From Lachnoclostridium sp. UBA6475 (lineage in GTDB: Bacteria > Bacillota > Clostridia > Lachnospirales > Lachnospiraceae), in assembly GCA_002435545.1 (NCBI GenBank), contig DJNB01000010.1:18813-26914 (forward strand): DNA of 8,102 nt, written 5' to 3'. Positions 1 through 6,297 of the stretch are shown in pieces (position 1 is the stretch's first letter; every line of letters begins with the position of its first letter). Position numbers and translations under genes: made by a program. A model generated the notes under the pieces. That model was given only the letters and a program-made list of their open reading frames with translations, did no database searches and was not told where the DNA came from.

Positions 1-510
1 TTTTATCATATGATGAAATGGATGGGAGTTGACATTGTATTTAATCATGCAGATTACCGCCTGATGAGTAAGCGTGTACTGGATGAACTGGAACATTATA
101 AAGAAGTGCATCTGTTTCTGCGTGGCATGATCCCGTTGATCGGTTTTCCGTCCGACAACGTGTATTATGAAAGAAAAGAGCGTATGGCAGGAGAGAGCAA
201 ATATCCGCTTAAAAAGATGCTGGCGTTTGCTTTTGATGGAATTTCGTCATTTAGCGTCAAGCCGATCCGGTTTATCGTGTGGCTTGGATTCCTGATCTTT
301 ATCGTGAGCATTGGGATGCTGGTCTATTCAATCGTAGAACATATGCTGGGCGATACCGTGCGTGGATGGAGCAGTCTGATTGTGTCGATCTGGGCACTTG
401 GCGGCCTTCAGCTTCTGGCGATCGGAGTGATTGGCGAATACATAGGAAAGGTGTATATGGAGACAAAAGGCAGACCACGCTACGCAGTGGAGGATGTATT
501 GGATGAATAA
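1..510 (+). CDS. Family 2 glycosyltransferase, GtrB/DPM1-like, C-terminal part (5' end outside window)
   Basis: The frame is open from base 1, so this is the last 169 residues of a longer protein; the ATG at 10 is internal. The family transfers a sugar from a nucleotide donor to a polyprenyl-phosphate lipid carrier at the inner face of the membrane. What can be seen is the end of the catalytic domain, with NHADYRLMS at visible residues 15-23, then RG at 41-42, then VYYERKERMAGESKYPLKKM at 54-73. Two membrane helices follow, at about 90-112 and 123-147, and then a short basic tail (GKVYMETKGRPRY). This layout is typical of GtrB, CsbB and YkcC-type enzymes. The N-terminal nucleotide-binding part and the metal-binding DxD motif lie upstream of the window, so the sugar and the pathway (wall or teichoic acid decoration, glycan modification) cannot be told. 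The last 8 bases overlap the next gene. Confidence 0.88.
   Translation, partial: FYHMMKWMGVDIVFNHADYRLMSKRVLDELEHYKEVHLFLRGMIPLIGFPSDNVYYERKERMAGESKYPLKKMLAFAFDGISSFSVKPIRFIVWLGFLIFIVSIGMLVYSIVEHMLGDTVRGWSSLIVSIWALGGLQLLAIGVIGEYIGKVYMETKGRPRYAVEDVLDE
489..493 (+). promoter_or_regulatory. Ribosome binding site that sets the start of the DNA glycosylase
   Basis: GGAGG lies inside the glycosyltransferase coding end. It is 9 bases before the ATG at 503 but touches the alternative ATG at 494, which would leave no spacer. The 503 start is therefore preferred. Confidence 0.7.
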
Positions 511-1015
511 AAATTATACGCGGGCTTCTCATGGATTCGGACCGGTTTACGATGAGAAGTCCCGTATTTTGATTTTAGGCAGTTTTCCTTCCGTGAAATC
601 GCGGGAGGAAGGATTTTTCTATGGACATCCGCACAACCGCTTCTGGAAAATTCTGGCTGCTGTATGCAATGAGCCGGAACCGGTTACAATAGAAGGAAAG
701 AAACAATTTCTTTTGAAAAATGGCATTGCACTGTATGATGTCATCGAAGAATGTGAGATCGTGGGTTCAAGCGACAGCAGTATCCGGAATGTCATTCCGG
801 CAGACCTGAATCCGGTTCTTGAAGTGTCACAGATCAGCGCGGTGTATACCAATGGACGGCTTGCCGGAAAATTGTACCGGAAATACCAGGAACCGGTAAC
901 CGGACTGCCGTGTGTGGAACTTCCGTCTTCCAGTCCGGCGAATGCGGCATTTTCGCTGGAAAAACTGACCGGGATATGGCAGGAAGCACTGCCGCAATTA
1001 AAAAAAGGAGACTGA
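503..1015 (+). CDS. DNA-deoxyinosine (hypoxanthine) glycosylase, uracil-DNA glycosylase superfamily
   Basis: A 170-residue protein of the uracil-DNA glycosylase fold, closest by motif to the hypoxanthine-DNA glycosylase group (family 6). Enzymes of this group remove deaminated bases such as hypoxanthine from DNA in the cytoplasm and so start base excision repair. Motif 1 is LGSFPS at 25-30. It is followed by a glycine/histidine/asparagine-rich segment, GHPHNRFW at 41-48; Asn45 is the probable catalytic-type Asn described for this family. The second conserved block is LPSSSPANA at 140-148. Length fits the family (about 160-175). The ATG at 503 overlaps the previous stop codon by 8 bases and has a well-placed GGAGG; the ATG at 494 would add only three residues and has no usable spacing. 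Its stop lies 4 bases before bsh, and its last codons carry the bsh ribosome binding site, so the three genes are probably translated from one mRNA. Activity on uracil versus hypoxanthine cannot be decided from sequence. Confidence 0.85.
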   Translation: MNKNYTRASHGFGPVYDEKSRILILGSFPSVKSREEGFFYGHPHNRFWKILAAVCNEPEPVTIEGKKQFLLKNGIALYDVIEECEIVGSSDSSIRNVIPADLNPVLEVSQISAVYTNGRLAGKLYRKYQEPVTGLPCVELPSSSPANAAFSLEKLTGIWQEALPQLKKGD

Positions 1016-1019
1016 TACC

Positions 1020-2000
1020 ATGTGTACAGCAGCGACATATAAAACCAAAGATTTTTATTTTGGACGTACCCTTGATTACGAATTTTCTTATGGCGAGCAG
1101 GTAGTAGTTACGCCGAGAAATTATGAATTTGCGTGGCGTGATGAGAAACTATCTGAAAAAAAATGTAAATACTCCATGATCGGAATGGCACATGTAGCAG
1201 ATAATTACCCTTTGTATTATGAAGCGGTCAATGAAAAAGGACTTGGCATGGCAGGACTTAATTTTGTGGGAAATGCGGTCTATCAGGAGCCAAAAAGTTC
1301 CTGTGATAATGTGGCATCGTTTGAATTTATCCCGTGGATCCTCGGCAGATGTGCGTCGGTAAAAGAAGCCAGAGAGGTGGTTTCCTCGTTGTGCATCACC
1401 AATATTTCATTTTCTGCCGGACTGCCATCGTCGTCCCTTCATTGGATGATCGCCGATGCGGACGAATGTATCGTCGTGGAATCCATGCAGGACGGAATCA
1501 AAGTGTACGACAATCCGTTTGGTGTGCTTACCAACAATCCGCCGTTTGAACAGCAGTGTTTCCAGTTAAATAATTATCAGGCACTGTCGCCAAAACAGCC
1601 GGAAAATACGTTTGCTCCGGGAACCCCATTACGGGCGTACAGCCGTGGCATGGGAGCACTCGGACTGCCGGGAGACCTTTCTTCGTCTTCCCGTTTTGTC
1701 CGCGCAGCATTTACCCGGCAGCATTCCTGGTCGGGAGATTCCGAGGTGGAAAGCGTGGCACAGTTTTTCCATATTTTGGGTTCTGTCGCCCAGCAGAAAG
1801 GGTGCTGCGAGGTAGAACCCGGAAAATATGAATACACAATTTATACGTCCTGTGCTAATGCGTCAAAGGGCATTTATTATTATACAACGTATGAAAATCC
1901 ACAATGGAATGCAGTGGATATGCACCGCGTGGATCTCGATGCGAAAGAATTGTTCTGCTACCCGCTGCGGATGCAGGGAGAAGTGTGCCGGCAGAATTAG
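1020..2000 (+). CDS. bsh: Bile salt hydrolase (choloylglycine hydrolase, Ntn-hydrolase C59 family)
   Basis: A 326-residue cytoplasmic enzyme expected to cleave the amide bond of glycine- or taurine-conjugated bile salts. Removal of Met1 exposes the nucleophile Cys2 (MCTAAT), and there is no signal peptide. By alignment from memory to the Clostridium perfringens enzyme, all active-site residues are present: Cys2, Arg16 and Asp19 (FGRTLD), Asn81 (GLNF), Asn172 (VLTNNP) and Arg225 (SSRFVR). Asn at 81, where penicillin V acylases usually have Tyr, favours bile salt hydrolase. The blocks NEKGLGMAGLNF (71-82), LHWMI (140-144), LGLPGD (214-219) and KGIYYYTTYEN (283-293) are also typical. The selectivity loop before LGLPGD reads Ser208-Arg209-Gly210, which has been linked to taurine preference in lactobacilli. 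The start is set by GGAG at 1007-1010, 9 bases before the ATG. A strong terminator follows 20 bases after the stop. Nearby genes have no bile-related role. Confidence 0.96.
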   Translation: MCTAATYKTKDFYFGRTLDYEFSYGEQVVVTPRNYEFAWRDEKLSEKKCKYSMIGMAHVADNYPLYYEAVNEKGLGMAGLNFVGNAVYQEPKSSCDNVASFEFIPWILGRCASVKEAREVVSSLCITNISFSAGLPSSSLHWMIADADECIVVESMQDGIKVYDNPFGVLTNNPPFEQQCFQLNNYQALSPKQPENTFAPGTPLRAYSRGMGALGLPGDLSSSSRFVRAAFTRQHSWSGDSEVESVAQFFHILGSVAQQKGCCEVEPGKYEYTIYTSCANASKGIYYYTTYENPQWNAVDMHRVDLDAKELFCYPLRMQGEVCRQN

Positions 2001-2020
2001 AAGAATATAGTGAAAAGAGA

Positions 2021-2045
2021 GGGGCGCCCTAAGGGCGTCCTTTTT
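2021..2045 (+). terminator. Rho-independent terminator after bsh
   Basis: A GC-rich stem pairs 2022-2029 with 2033-2040, with one G-U pair at 2024/2038 and a TAA loop at 2030-2032, and is followed directly by TTTTT at 2041-2045. It lies 20 bases after the bsh stop and about 105 bases before the next promoter, so it separates the glycosyltransferase-glycosylase-bsh unit from the fructose operon. Confidence 0.92.
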
Positions 2046-2116
2046 GTGGTCTAGCAAGAAAAACTGCCGTCCAGGTCAAAAAAACTCCTCACCTTAAAAG
2101 CTGATCAATAAAAGTA

Positions 2117-2162
2117 TGAAAGAAATTGAAAGATTCTGAAAGAAAATGATTGACAATGGAAG
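2117..2162 (+). promoter_or_regulatory. Putative FruR operator: 10-bp phased TGAAAG repeats
   Basis: TGAAAG begins at 2117, 2127 and 2137, exactly one helical turn apart. Weaker copies follow in the same register: TGATTG at 2147 and TGGAAG at 2157. DeoR-family regulators of sugar operons (for example AgaR) bind tandem GAAAG/CTTTC-type repeats, so this is the likely site of the regulator encoded at 2222. The array runs through the -35 box and spacer of the promoter, so binding would repress transcription and make fruR autoregulated. The repeat is seen directly; its role is inferred. Confidence 0.6.
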
Positions 2163-2178
2163 AAAATGGCGTTATAAT
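2150..2178 (+). promoter_or_regulatory. Sigma-A promoter of the fruR-fruK-fruA-ptsH-ptsI operon
   Basis: A perfect -35 box TTGACA (2150-2155) and a perfect -10 box TATAAT (2173-2178) are separated by the optimal 17 bases. Transcription would start near 2185, leaving a leader of roughly 37 bases before the GTG at 2222. A promoter this strong would need repression, which fits the overlapping operator. No convincing cre (CcpA) box is visible in 2046-2221. Confidence 0.92.
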
Positions 2179-2206
2179 AACATTAACAAAAACGAAATGA
2201 TCCACG

Positions 2207-2213
2207 AAAGGAG
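2207..2213 (+). promoter_or_regulatory. Ribosome binding site that sets the fruR start
   Basis: AAAGGAG is 8 bases before the GTG at 2222, which gives an N-terminus MLTEER typical of DeoR regulators. The GTG codons at 2213 and 2216 overlap or nearly touch this site and are unlikely starts. Confidence 0.75.
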
Positions 2214-2221
2214 TGGTGAAA

Positions 2222-2983
2222 GTGCTGACAGAAGAGCGTTTGCAAGGAATTTGGCGGATTGTGACGGAAAAGGGAAGCGCCTCGATCCAGGAACTGATGG
2301 ACGCGCTGAATATTTCAGAATCCACTGTCCGGCGTGATCTTGCCGTATTGGATGAACAAGGGCGGATCCAGAAAGTCCGCGGCGGGGCGATGGCTGCCGG
2401 AGATGCTTACAGCACGAAGGAAGACAGCGTGATCCAGAAAAAGGATAAAAATCTTGCCGAAAAGAGAGAAATTGCAAAATATGCAGCCACATTGATCGAA
2501 GAAGATGATTTTGTATATCTGGATGCGGGAACGACGACAGAATTGATGATTGAGTATCTGACGACGAAACAAACGGTATTTGTAACCAACGCAGTGGCTC
2601 ACGCAAGAAAACTTGCTCAGGCAGGATATACGACATTTATTCTTGGCGGTGAACTGAAGGCGACGACGGAAGCAATCATAGGACCGGAAGCGGTAGAAAG
2701 CCTTTATAAATATAATTTTACAAAGGGATTTTGGGGAGCGAACGGCGTTCACCCGAAAAACGGATTTACGACACCGGATCTGAAAGAAGCGAAAGTAAAG
2801 CAGACGGCGATGGAGCATTGTGCCAAACGATATATTTTGAGTGATGCGAGTAAATTTTCTCAGATCTCATGTGTAAAATTTGCAGATTTTGCAAATGCTT
2901 GTATCATAACAACAAAAATCAGTGATCCGGCATTTGCAGAATGCGACAATATCATAGAAGTGCAGGGAGGTGAAGCAAAATGA
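2222..2983 (+). CDS. fruR: DeoR-family transcriptional regulator of the fructose operon
   Basis: A 253-residue DeoR-type regulator, the usual length. An N-terminal winged helix-turn-helix covers about 3-57, with the recognition region NISESTVRRDLAVLDEQGRI at 30-49 and the wing KVRGGA at 51-56. The C-terminal sugar-phosphate sensing domain shows DAGTTT (101-106), TNA (122-124), LGGELK (141-146), IGPEA (153-157) and GANGV..GFTTPD..EAKVK (172-193). By analogy with other fructose-operon DeoR regulators, the inducer is probably fructose-1-phosphate, the product of FruA and the substrate of FruK; this is inferred. The start is GTG at 2222, chosen from Shine-Dalgarno spacing and the MLTEER N-terminus; a start at 2213 would add only three residues. 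It is the first gene after the promoter and overlaps fruK by 4 bases (ATGA), so it is expected to repress its own operon through the phased repeats at 2117-2162. Confidence 0.93.
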   Translation: MLTEERLQGIWRIVTEKGSASIQELMDALNISESTVRRDLAVLDEQGRIQKVRGGAMAAGDAYSTKEDSVIQKKDKNLAEKREIAKYAATLIEEDDFVYLDAGTTTELMIEYLTTKQTVFVTNAVAHARKLAQAGYTTFILGGELKATTEAIIGPEAVESLYKYNFTKGFWGANGVHPKNGFTTPDLKEAKVKQTAMEHCAKRYILSDASKFSQISCVKFADFANACIITTKISDPAFAECDNIIEVQGGEAK

Positions 2984-3894
2984 TCTATACTGTTACCTTA
3001 AATCCATCTTTGGATTATATCATTGATGTCACACATTTTGAACCCGGAATGGTGAACCGGACGACGGCAGAAAAGATCTTTGCCGGCGGAAAAGGAATCA
3101 ACGTGTCCATGGTGCTTAAAAATCTTGGATTTGACAGCACGGCACTTGGATTTCTGGCTGGCTTTACCGGGAAAGAGATTGAACGGCAGCTGGAAGAAAA
3201 AGGAATTTCTACCGACTTTATCTGCTTGGAGGAAGGAATTTCCAGGATCAATATGAAGATCCGTTCGGAAGTGGAAAGCGAGATCAATGGCTTAGGGCCT
3301 GAGATTTCACAGGAAGCGATCAAAAAAATGTTTGACCGATTGGACGAGCTGCAGGAAGGCGATATTTTAGTTCTTGCGGGAAGCATCCCGGCGAGTATGC
3401 CGGAGTCGATGTACCGCGATATCATGACAAGACTGGCTGACCGGAAATTGAAAATTGCCGTTGATGCGACGAAAAGTCTTCTGCTCAATGTACTGCCGTT
3501 TCATCCATTTGTCATTAAACCAAACAACCATGAATTGGGAGAATTGTTTAATGTCAGGATTGAGAGCAAAGACCAGGCAGTGGAATATGCAAAGAAACTG
3601 CAGGAGATGGGTGCACAGAATGTCATTGTTTCCATGGCAGGGGAAGGCGCCGTATTTGTAGGAGATGACGGAAGCGTTTTCCGGAGTGAGGCACCGAAAG
3701 GAACCGTGGTAAATTCCGTGGGGGCAGGAGATTCGATGGTGGCAGGATTTTTAGCCGGCTATCTCGGAGAAGGAGATTACAAAGAGGCATTTAAACTGGG
3801 TGTTTGTACCGGAAGTGCCAGTGCATTTTCGGAGCAGCTGGCAACCAGAGAACAGGTAGAGGCGATTCGAAATACGCATCATTTCGAATTTTAA
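2980..3894 (+). CDS. fruK: 1-phosphofructokinase (PfkB/ribokinase family)
   Basis: A 304-residue cytoplasmic kinase that uses ATP to convert fructose-1-phosphate, delivered by FruA, into fructose-1,6-bisphosphate for glycolysis. It has the N-terminal TLNPSLDYII (6-15), the PfkB signature 1 region GGKGINVSMVLKNLG (36-50), AGSIP (133-137), KPNNHE (180-185) and the signature 2 region NSVGAGDSMVAGF (245-257), in which GAGD forms the anion hole and Asp251 is the catalytic base. Close relatives such as tagatose-6-phosphate kinase share these motifs; the position between a DeoR regulator and a fructose EII makes 1-phosphofructokinase by far the better call. GGGAGG at 2965-2970 lies 9 bases before the start, inside the end of fruR, and the genes overlap by ATGA, suggesting translational coupling. 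The last codons form a stem-loop (3864-3890). Confidence 0.96.
   Translation: MIYTVTLNPSLDYIIDVTHFEPGMVNRTTAEKIFAGGKGINVSMVLKNLGFDSTALGFLAGFTGKEIERQLEEKGISTDFICLEEGISRINMKIRSEVESEINGLGPEISQEAIKKMFDRLDELQEGDILVLAGSIPASMPESMYRDIMTRLADRKLKIAVDATKSLLLNVLPFHPFVIKPNNHELGELFNVRIESKDQAVEYAKKLQEMGAQNVIVSMAGEGAVFVGDDGSVFRSEAPKGTVVNSVGAGDSMVAGFLAGYLGEGDYKEAFKLGVCTGSASAFSEQLATREQVEAIRNTHHFEF
3864..3892 (+). other. AT-rich stem-loop at the fruK 3' end
   Basis: Nine perfect base pairs (3865-3873 with 3881-3889) plus a G-T pair at 3864/3890 enclose a 7-base loop. The structure covers the last fruK codons, and TTTT at 3889-3892 overlaps its base and the stop codon region. It resembles a weak terminator. It could act as a partial attenuator, an RNase stop or an mRNA-stabilising element between fruK and fruA, or be chance. 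It cannot be a full terminator if fruA depends on the upstream promoter. Confidence 0.45.
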
Positions 3895-3930
3895 TACACA
3901 GGGACGTAGCGAAGAAAGGAGCGAAACGAT

Positions 3931-5985
3931 ATGAAGATTATTGATTTATTGGATGACAAAAGCATTCGTTTGTCGGCAGAAGTCCACAGCAAAAAAGAAG
4001 CACTGGACACGCTGGTTGATCTGATGGATGCGAGCGGCAAACTGAATGATATCGAAACTTATCGCAAAGGGGTTTACGCAAGAGAGGAAGAAGGTTCGAC
4101 GGGAATCGGAGAAGGAATTGCCATTCCTCATTGTAAATCCGCAGCGGTAAATCAGGCAGGTCTGGCGGCAATGGTTGTGCCGGAAGGAGTGGAGTTTGAT
4201 TCCCTGGATGGTGAACCTGCCAATCTGTTTTTCCTGATCGCGGCACCGGATACCGCGGACAATGTACATCTGGATGTACTCAGTCATTTGTCCGTATTAC
4301 TGATGGATCCGGACTTCACCGGAAAACTGCGGGAGGCAGAGACGGTAGAAGAATTTAAGAAAGTCATTGAAATGGCGGAAAATGAGCCGGAAGAAGAAAA
4401 AGAGCAGACGGAAATTGATGCCGGTGTGCCATTTGTACTGGCGGTGACAGGATGCCCGACCGGAATCGCGCACACGTATATGGCGGCGGAAGCTCTGGAG
4501 CGGAAAGCAGAAGAACTCGGCTACCAGATCAAGGTAGAGACGAGAGGTTCAAGCGGAGCAAAAAATGTACTTACTGCGGAAGAGATTGCGAAAGCAGACG
4601 GAATTATCGTGGCGGCAGACACGAAAGTGCCGATGGAACGTTTTGACGGAAAACCGGTTATTATTACGAAAGTGGCAGATGGCATCAATAAGCCGGAAGA
4701 ATTGATCCGGAAGATTGTGGACAAACAGGCACCGGTTTATGAAAGCGATGAGGCACAGGAAACGGTTTCAGATAATGCAGAAAAGAAAGGAATTGGACAT
4801 GCGGCGTACCAGCATCTGATGAGCGGAGTTTCCCACATGTTACCATTTGTAATCGGCGGTGGTATCATGATGGCAATCGCCTTTTTGATCGATACCCTGT
4901 GTGGATATGGTTCCACCGGTGGAGCGGATTTTGGAAGCTGTACCCCGCTTTCGGCATTGTTTAAATACATCGGCGGACTTGCCATGGGACTGATGGTGCC
5001 GGTACTTTCCGGATACATTGCGTATTCGATCGCAGACCGTCCGGGACTTGCCGTAGGATTTACCGGCGGACTTCTGGCAGCAAATGGAAATGCAATACTG
5101 GGAAGTTATGTATTTGCCGATAAGGTCGGCGAACTGGGAGGATTTTCCAAATTTATCGCACAGTTTTCTTTTGTCGGTGAAAACAGTGGAAATACGGTAT
5201 CCGGTTTCCTTGGTGGTATCGTAGCCGGATTTTTAGCCGGATTTATCGTACTCGGCTTGAAGAAATTGTGTGAAAAACTGCCGGATTCCCTGGATGGGAT
5301 CAAACCGACACTCATTTATCCGCTCGTTGGTATTTTTATCATCGGTGTGTTGATGTGCATGATCTTTAATCCATTGATCGGACTGATCAATACGGGACTC
5401 AGTAACATGTTAAAGGGAATTTCCGATGCGGGAATGATCACGGTTCTCGGACTGATCCTCGGAGCCATGATGGCAATTGATATGGGAGGCCCGATCAACA
5501 AAGCCGCGTATGTATTTGGTTCCGGTATGCTGGCAACCGCTTCCCAGATGATGGATCAGGGAGCGCAGGCAAGTGATCCTGCGGTGCAGGCGTGCTACAT
5601 GGCAATGGCAGCGATCATGGTTGGCGGTATGGTTCCACCGGTAGGAATTGCAGTTGCTTGTAAATTATTTCCAAAGAAATTTACGCAGGCAGAGCGTGGT
5701 TCAGCCGTTTCCAATATCGTAATGGGATGTTCGTTTATCACCGAAGGCGCGATTCCATTTGCCGCATCGGATCCATTGCACGTAATCCCATGTACGATGG
5801 CAGGTGCAGGTGTTGCCGGATTTTTATCGGCATTGTTTAAATGTACATTGATGGCACCGCATGGAGGAATCTTTGTATTTGCCACGGTAGGACAGCCACT
5901 GCTTTATATCGTTGCCTGGCTGGCTGGTTCGGCTGTGACGGCAGTGATGTTAGGATTGATCAAGAAAGATGCAGTAACCAAATAA
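3931..5985 (+). CDS. fruA: Fructose-specific PTS permease EIIABC
   Basis: A 684-residue membrane protein that takes up fructose and phosphorylates it to fructose-1-phosphate, with phosphate passed from HPr. The domain order is IIA-IIB-IIC. IIA (about 1-150) has the phosphorylated His67 in GIAIPHCKS and the supporting histidines His113 and His119. An acidic linker (about 150-162) leads to IIB (about 166-265), with the phosphorylated Cys175 in VTGCPTGIAHTYMAAEAL. A second linker (about 266-288) leads to IIC (about 290-676), a multi-helix membrane domain with GGGIMMAIAF (309-318), DMGGPINKAAYVFG (517-530) and ITEGAIPFAASDP (603-615), all typical of fructose EIIC. Length and domain order match full-size fructose permeases of Firmicutes. 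AAAGGAG at 3915-3921 sits 9 bases before the ATG, and the gap from fruK is 36 bases. Mannose or another ketose as an additional substrate cannot be excluded. Confidence 0.97.
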   Translation: MKIIDLLDDKSIRLSAEVHSKKEALDTLVDLMDASGKLNDIETYRKGVYAREEEGSTGIGEGIAIPHCKSAAVNQAGLAAMVVPEGVEFDSLDGEPANLFFLIAAPDTADNVHLDVLSHLSVLLMDPDFTGKLREAETVEEFKKVIEMAENEPEEEKEQTEIDAGVPFVLAVTGCPTGIAHTYMAAEALERKAEELGYQIKVETRGSSGAKNVLTAEEIAKADGIIVAADTKVPMERFDGKPVIITKVADGINKPEELIRKIVDKQAPVYESDEAQETVSDNAEKKGIGHAAYQHLMSGVSHMLPFVIGGGIMMAIAFLIDTLCGYGSTGGADFGSCTPLSALFKYIGGLAMGLMVPVLSGYIAYSIADRPGLAVGFTGGLLAANGNAILGSYVFADKVGELGGFSKFIAQFSFVGENSGNTVSGFLGGIVAGFLAGFIVLGLKKLCEKLPDSLDGIKPTLIYPLVGIFIIGVLMCMIFNPLIGLINTGLSNMLKGISDAGMITVLGLILGAMMAIDMGGPINKAAYVFGSGMLATASQMMDQGAQASDPAVQACYMAMAAIMVGGMVPPVGIAVACKLFPKKFTQAERGSAVSNIVMGCSFITEGAIPFAASDPLHVIPCTMAGAGVAGFLSALFKCTLMAPHGGIFVFATVGQPLLYIVAWLAGSAVTAVMLGLIKKDAVTK

Positions 5986-6021
5986 CAGATAATAAATATA
6001 AAAATTAAGGAGGACACTATC

Positions 6022-6279
6022 ATGAGAGAATTTCATTATGTAATCAAAGACGCACAGGGGATCCACGCAAGACCGGCAGGTTTGTTTGTCAAAGAGGCAG
6101 CAGCCTGCGAATGCAAAGTGACGATCGCAAAAGACGGCAGAGAGGTAGATGCAAAACGAATCCTCGGTGTTATGGGACTTGGTGCAAAACAGGGACAGGA
6201 AATCGTATTAAAGACAGAGGGAGCAGATGAAGATGCCGCAATGGACAAATTGAGTGCATTTTTGGAGGCAAATCTGTAA
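6022..6279 (+). CDS. ptsH: HPr phosphocarrier protein with Arg at position 46
   Basis: An 85-residue cytoplasmic phosphocarrier that passes phosphate from EI to the EIIA domain. The active site GIHARPAG (13-20) holds the phosphorylated His15 and the supporting Arg17. The usual second region reads DAKRILGVMGLG (43-54), where Firmicute HPr normally has K-S-I-M-G-V-M-S-L-G. Position 46, the serine phosphorylated by HPr kinase/phosphorylase, is Arg here (codon CGA at 6157-6159), and the Ser usual in B. subtilis at 52 is Gly. The catalytic relay role should be intact, but regulation by Ser46 phosphorylation and the HPr-Ser-P/CcpA corepressor role should be lost. A strong AGGAGG at 6008-6013 sits 8 bases before the ATG, as expected for an abundant carrier. 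It lies 36 bases after fruA and 18 bases before ptsI, with no clear promoter of its own, so it appears to be fructose-operon controlled. Confidence 0.97.
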   Translation: MREFHYVIKDAQGIHARPAGLFVKEAAACECKVTIAKDGREVDAKRILGVMGLGAKQGQEIVLKTEGADEDAAMDKLSAFLEANL

Positions 6280-6297
6280 AAGCCGGGAGGTGTCAGC

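Noticed and set aside
494..502. Earlier ATG for the DNA glycosylase
   Set aside because: It directly abuts the GGAGG at 489-493, leaving no spacer, while the ATG at 503 has a 9-base spacer.
713..739. Possible internal promoter for bsh (TTGAAA followed by TATGAT) inside the glycosylase gene
   Set aside because: The spacer is only 15 bases and both boxes are imperfect, so it is too weak to call.
2046..2221. cre (CcpA) site or riboswitch in the fru leader
   Set aside because: No good match to the cre consensus was found, and the predicted leader of about 37 bases is too short for a known riboswitch.
2315..2818. 167-codon minus-strand open frame inside fruR
   Set aside because: Antisense shadow of a clear DeoR gene; Arg/Cys/Phe-rich translation without recognisable domains.
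5956..5993. Possible promoter before ptsH (TTGATC and GATAAT)
   Set aside because: The boxes are 26 bases apart, far from the 17-base optimum; AT-richness of the gap explains the resemblance.
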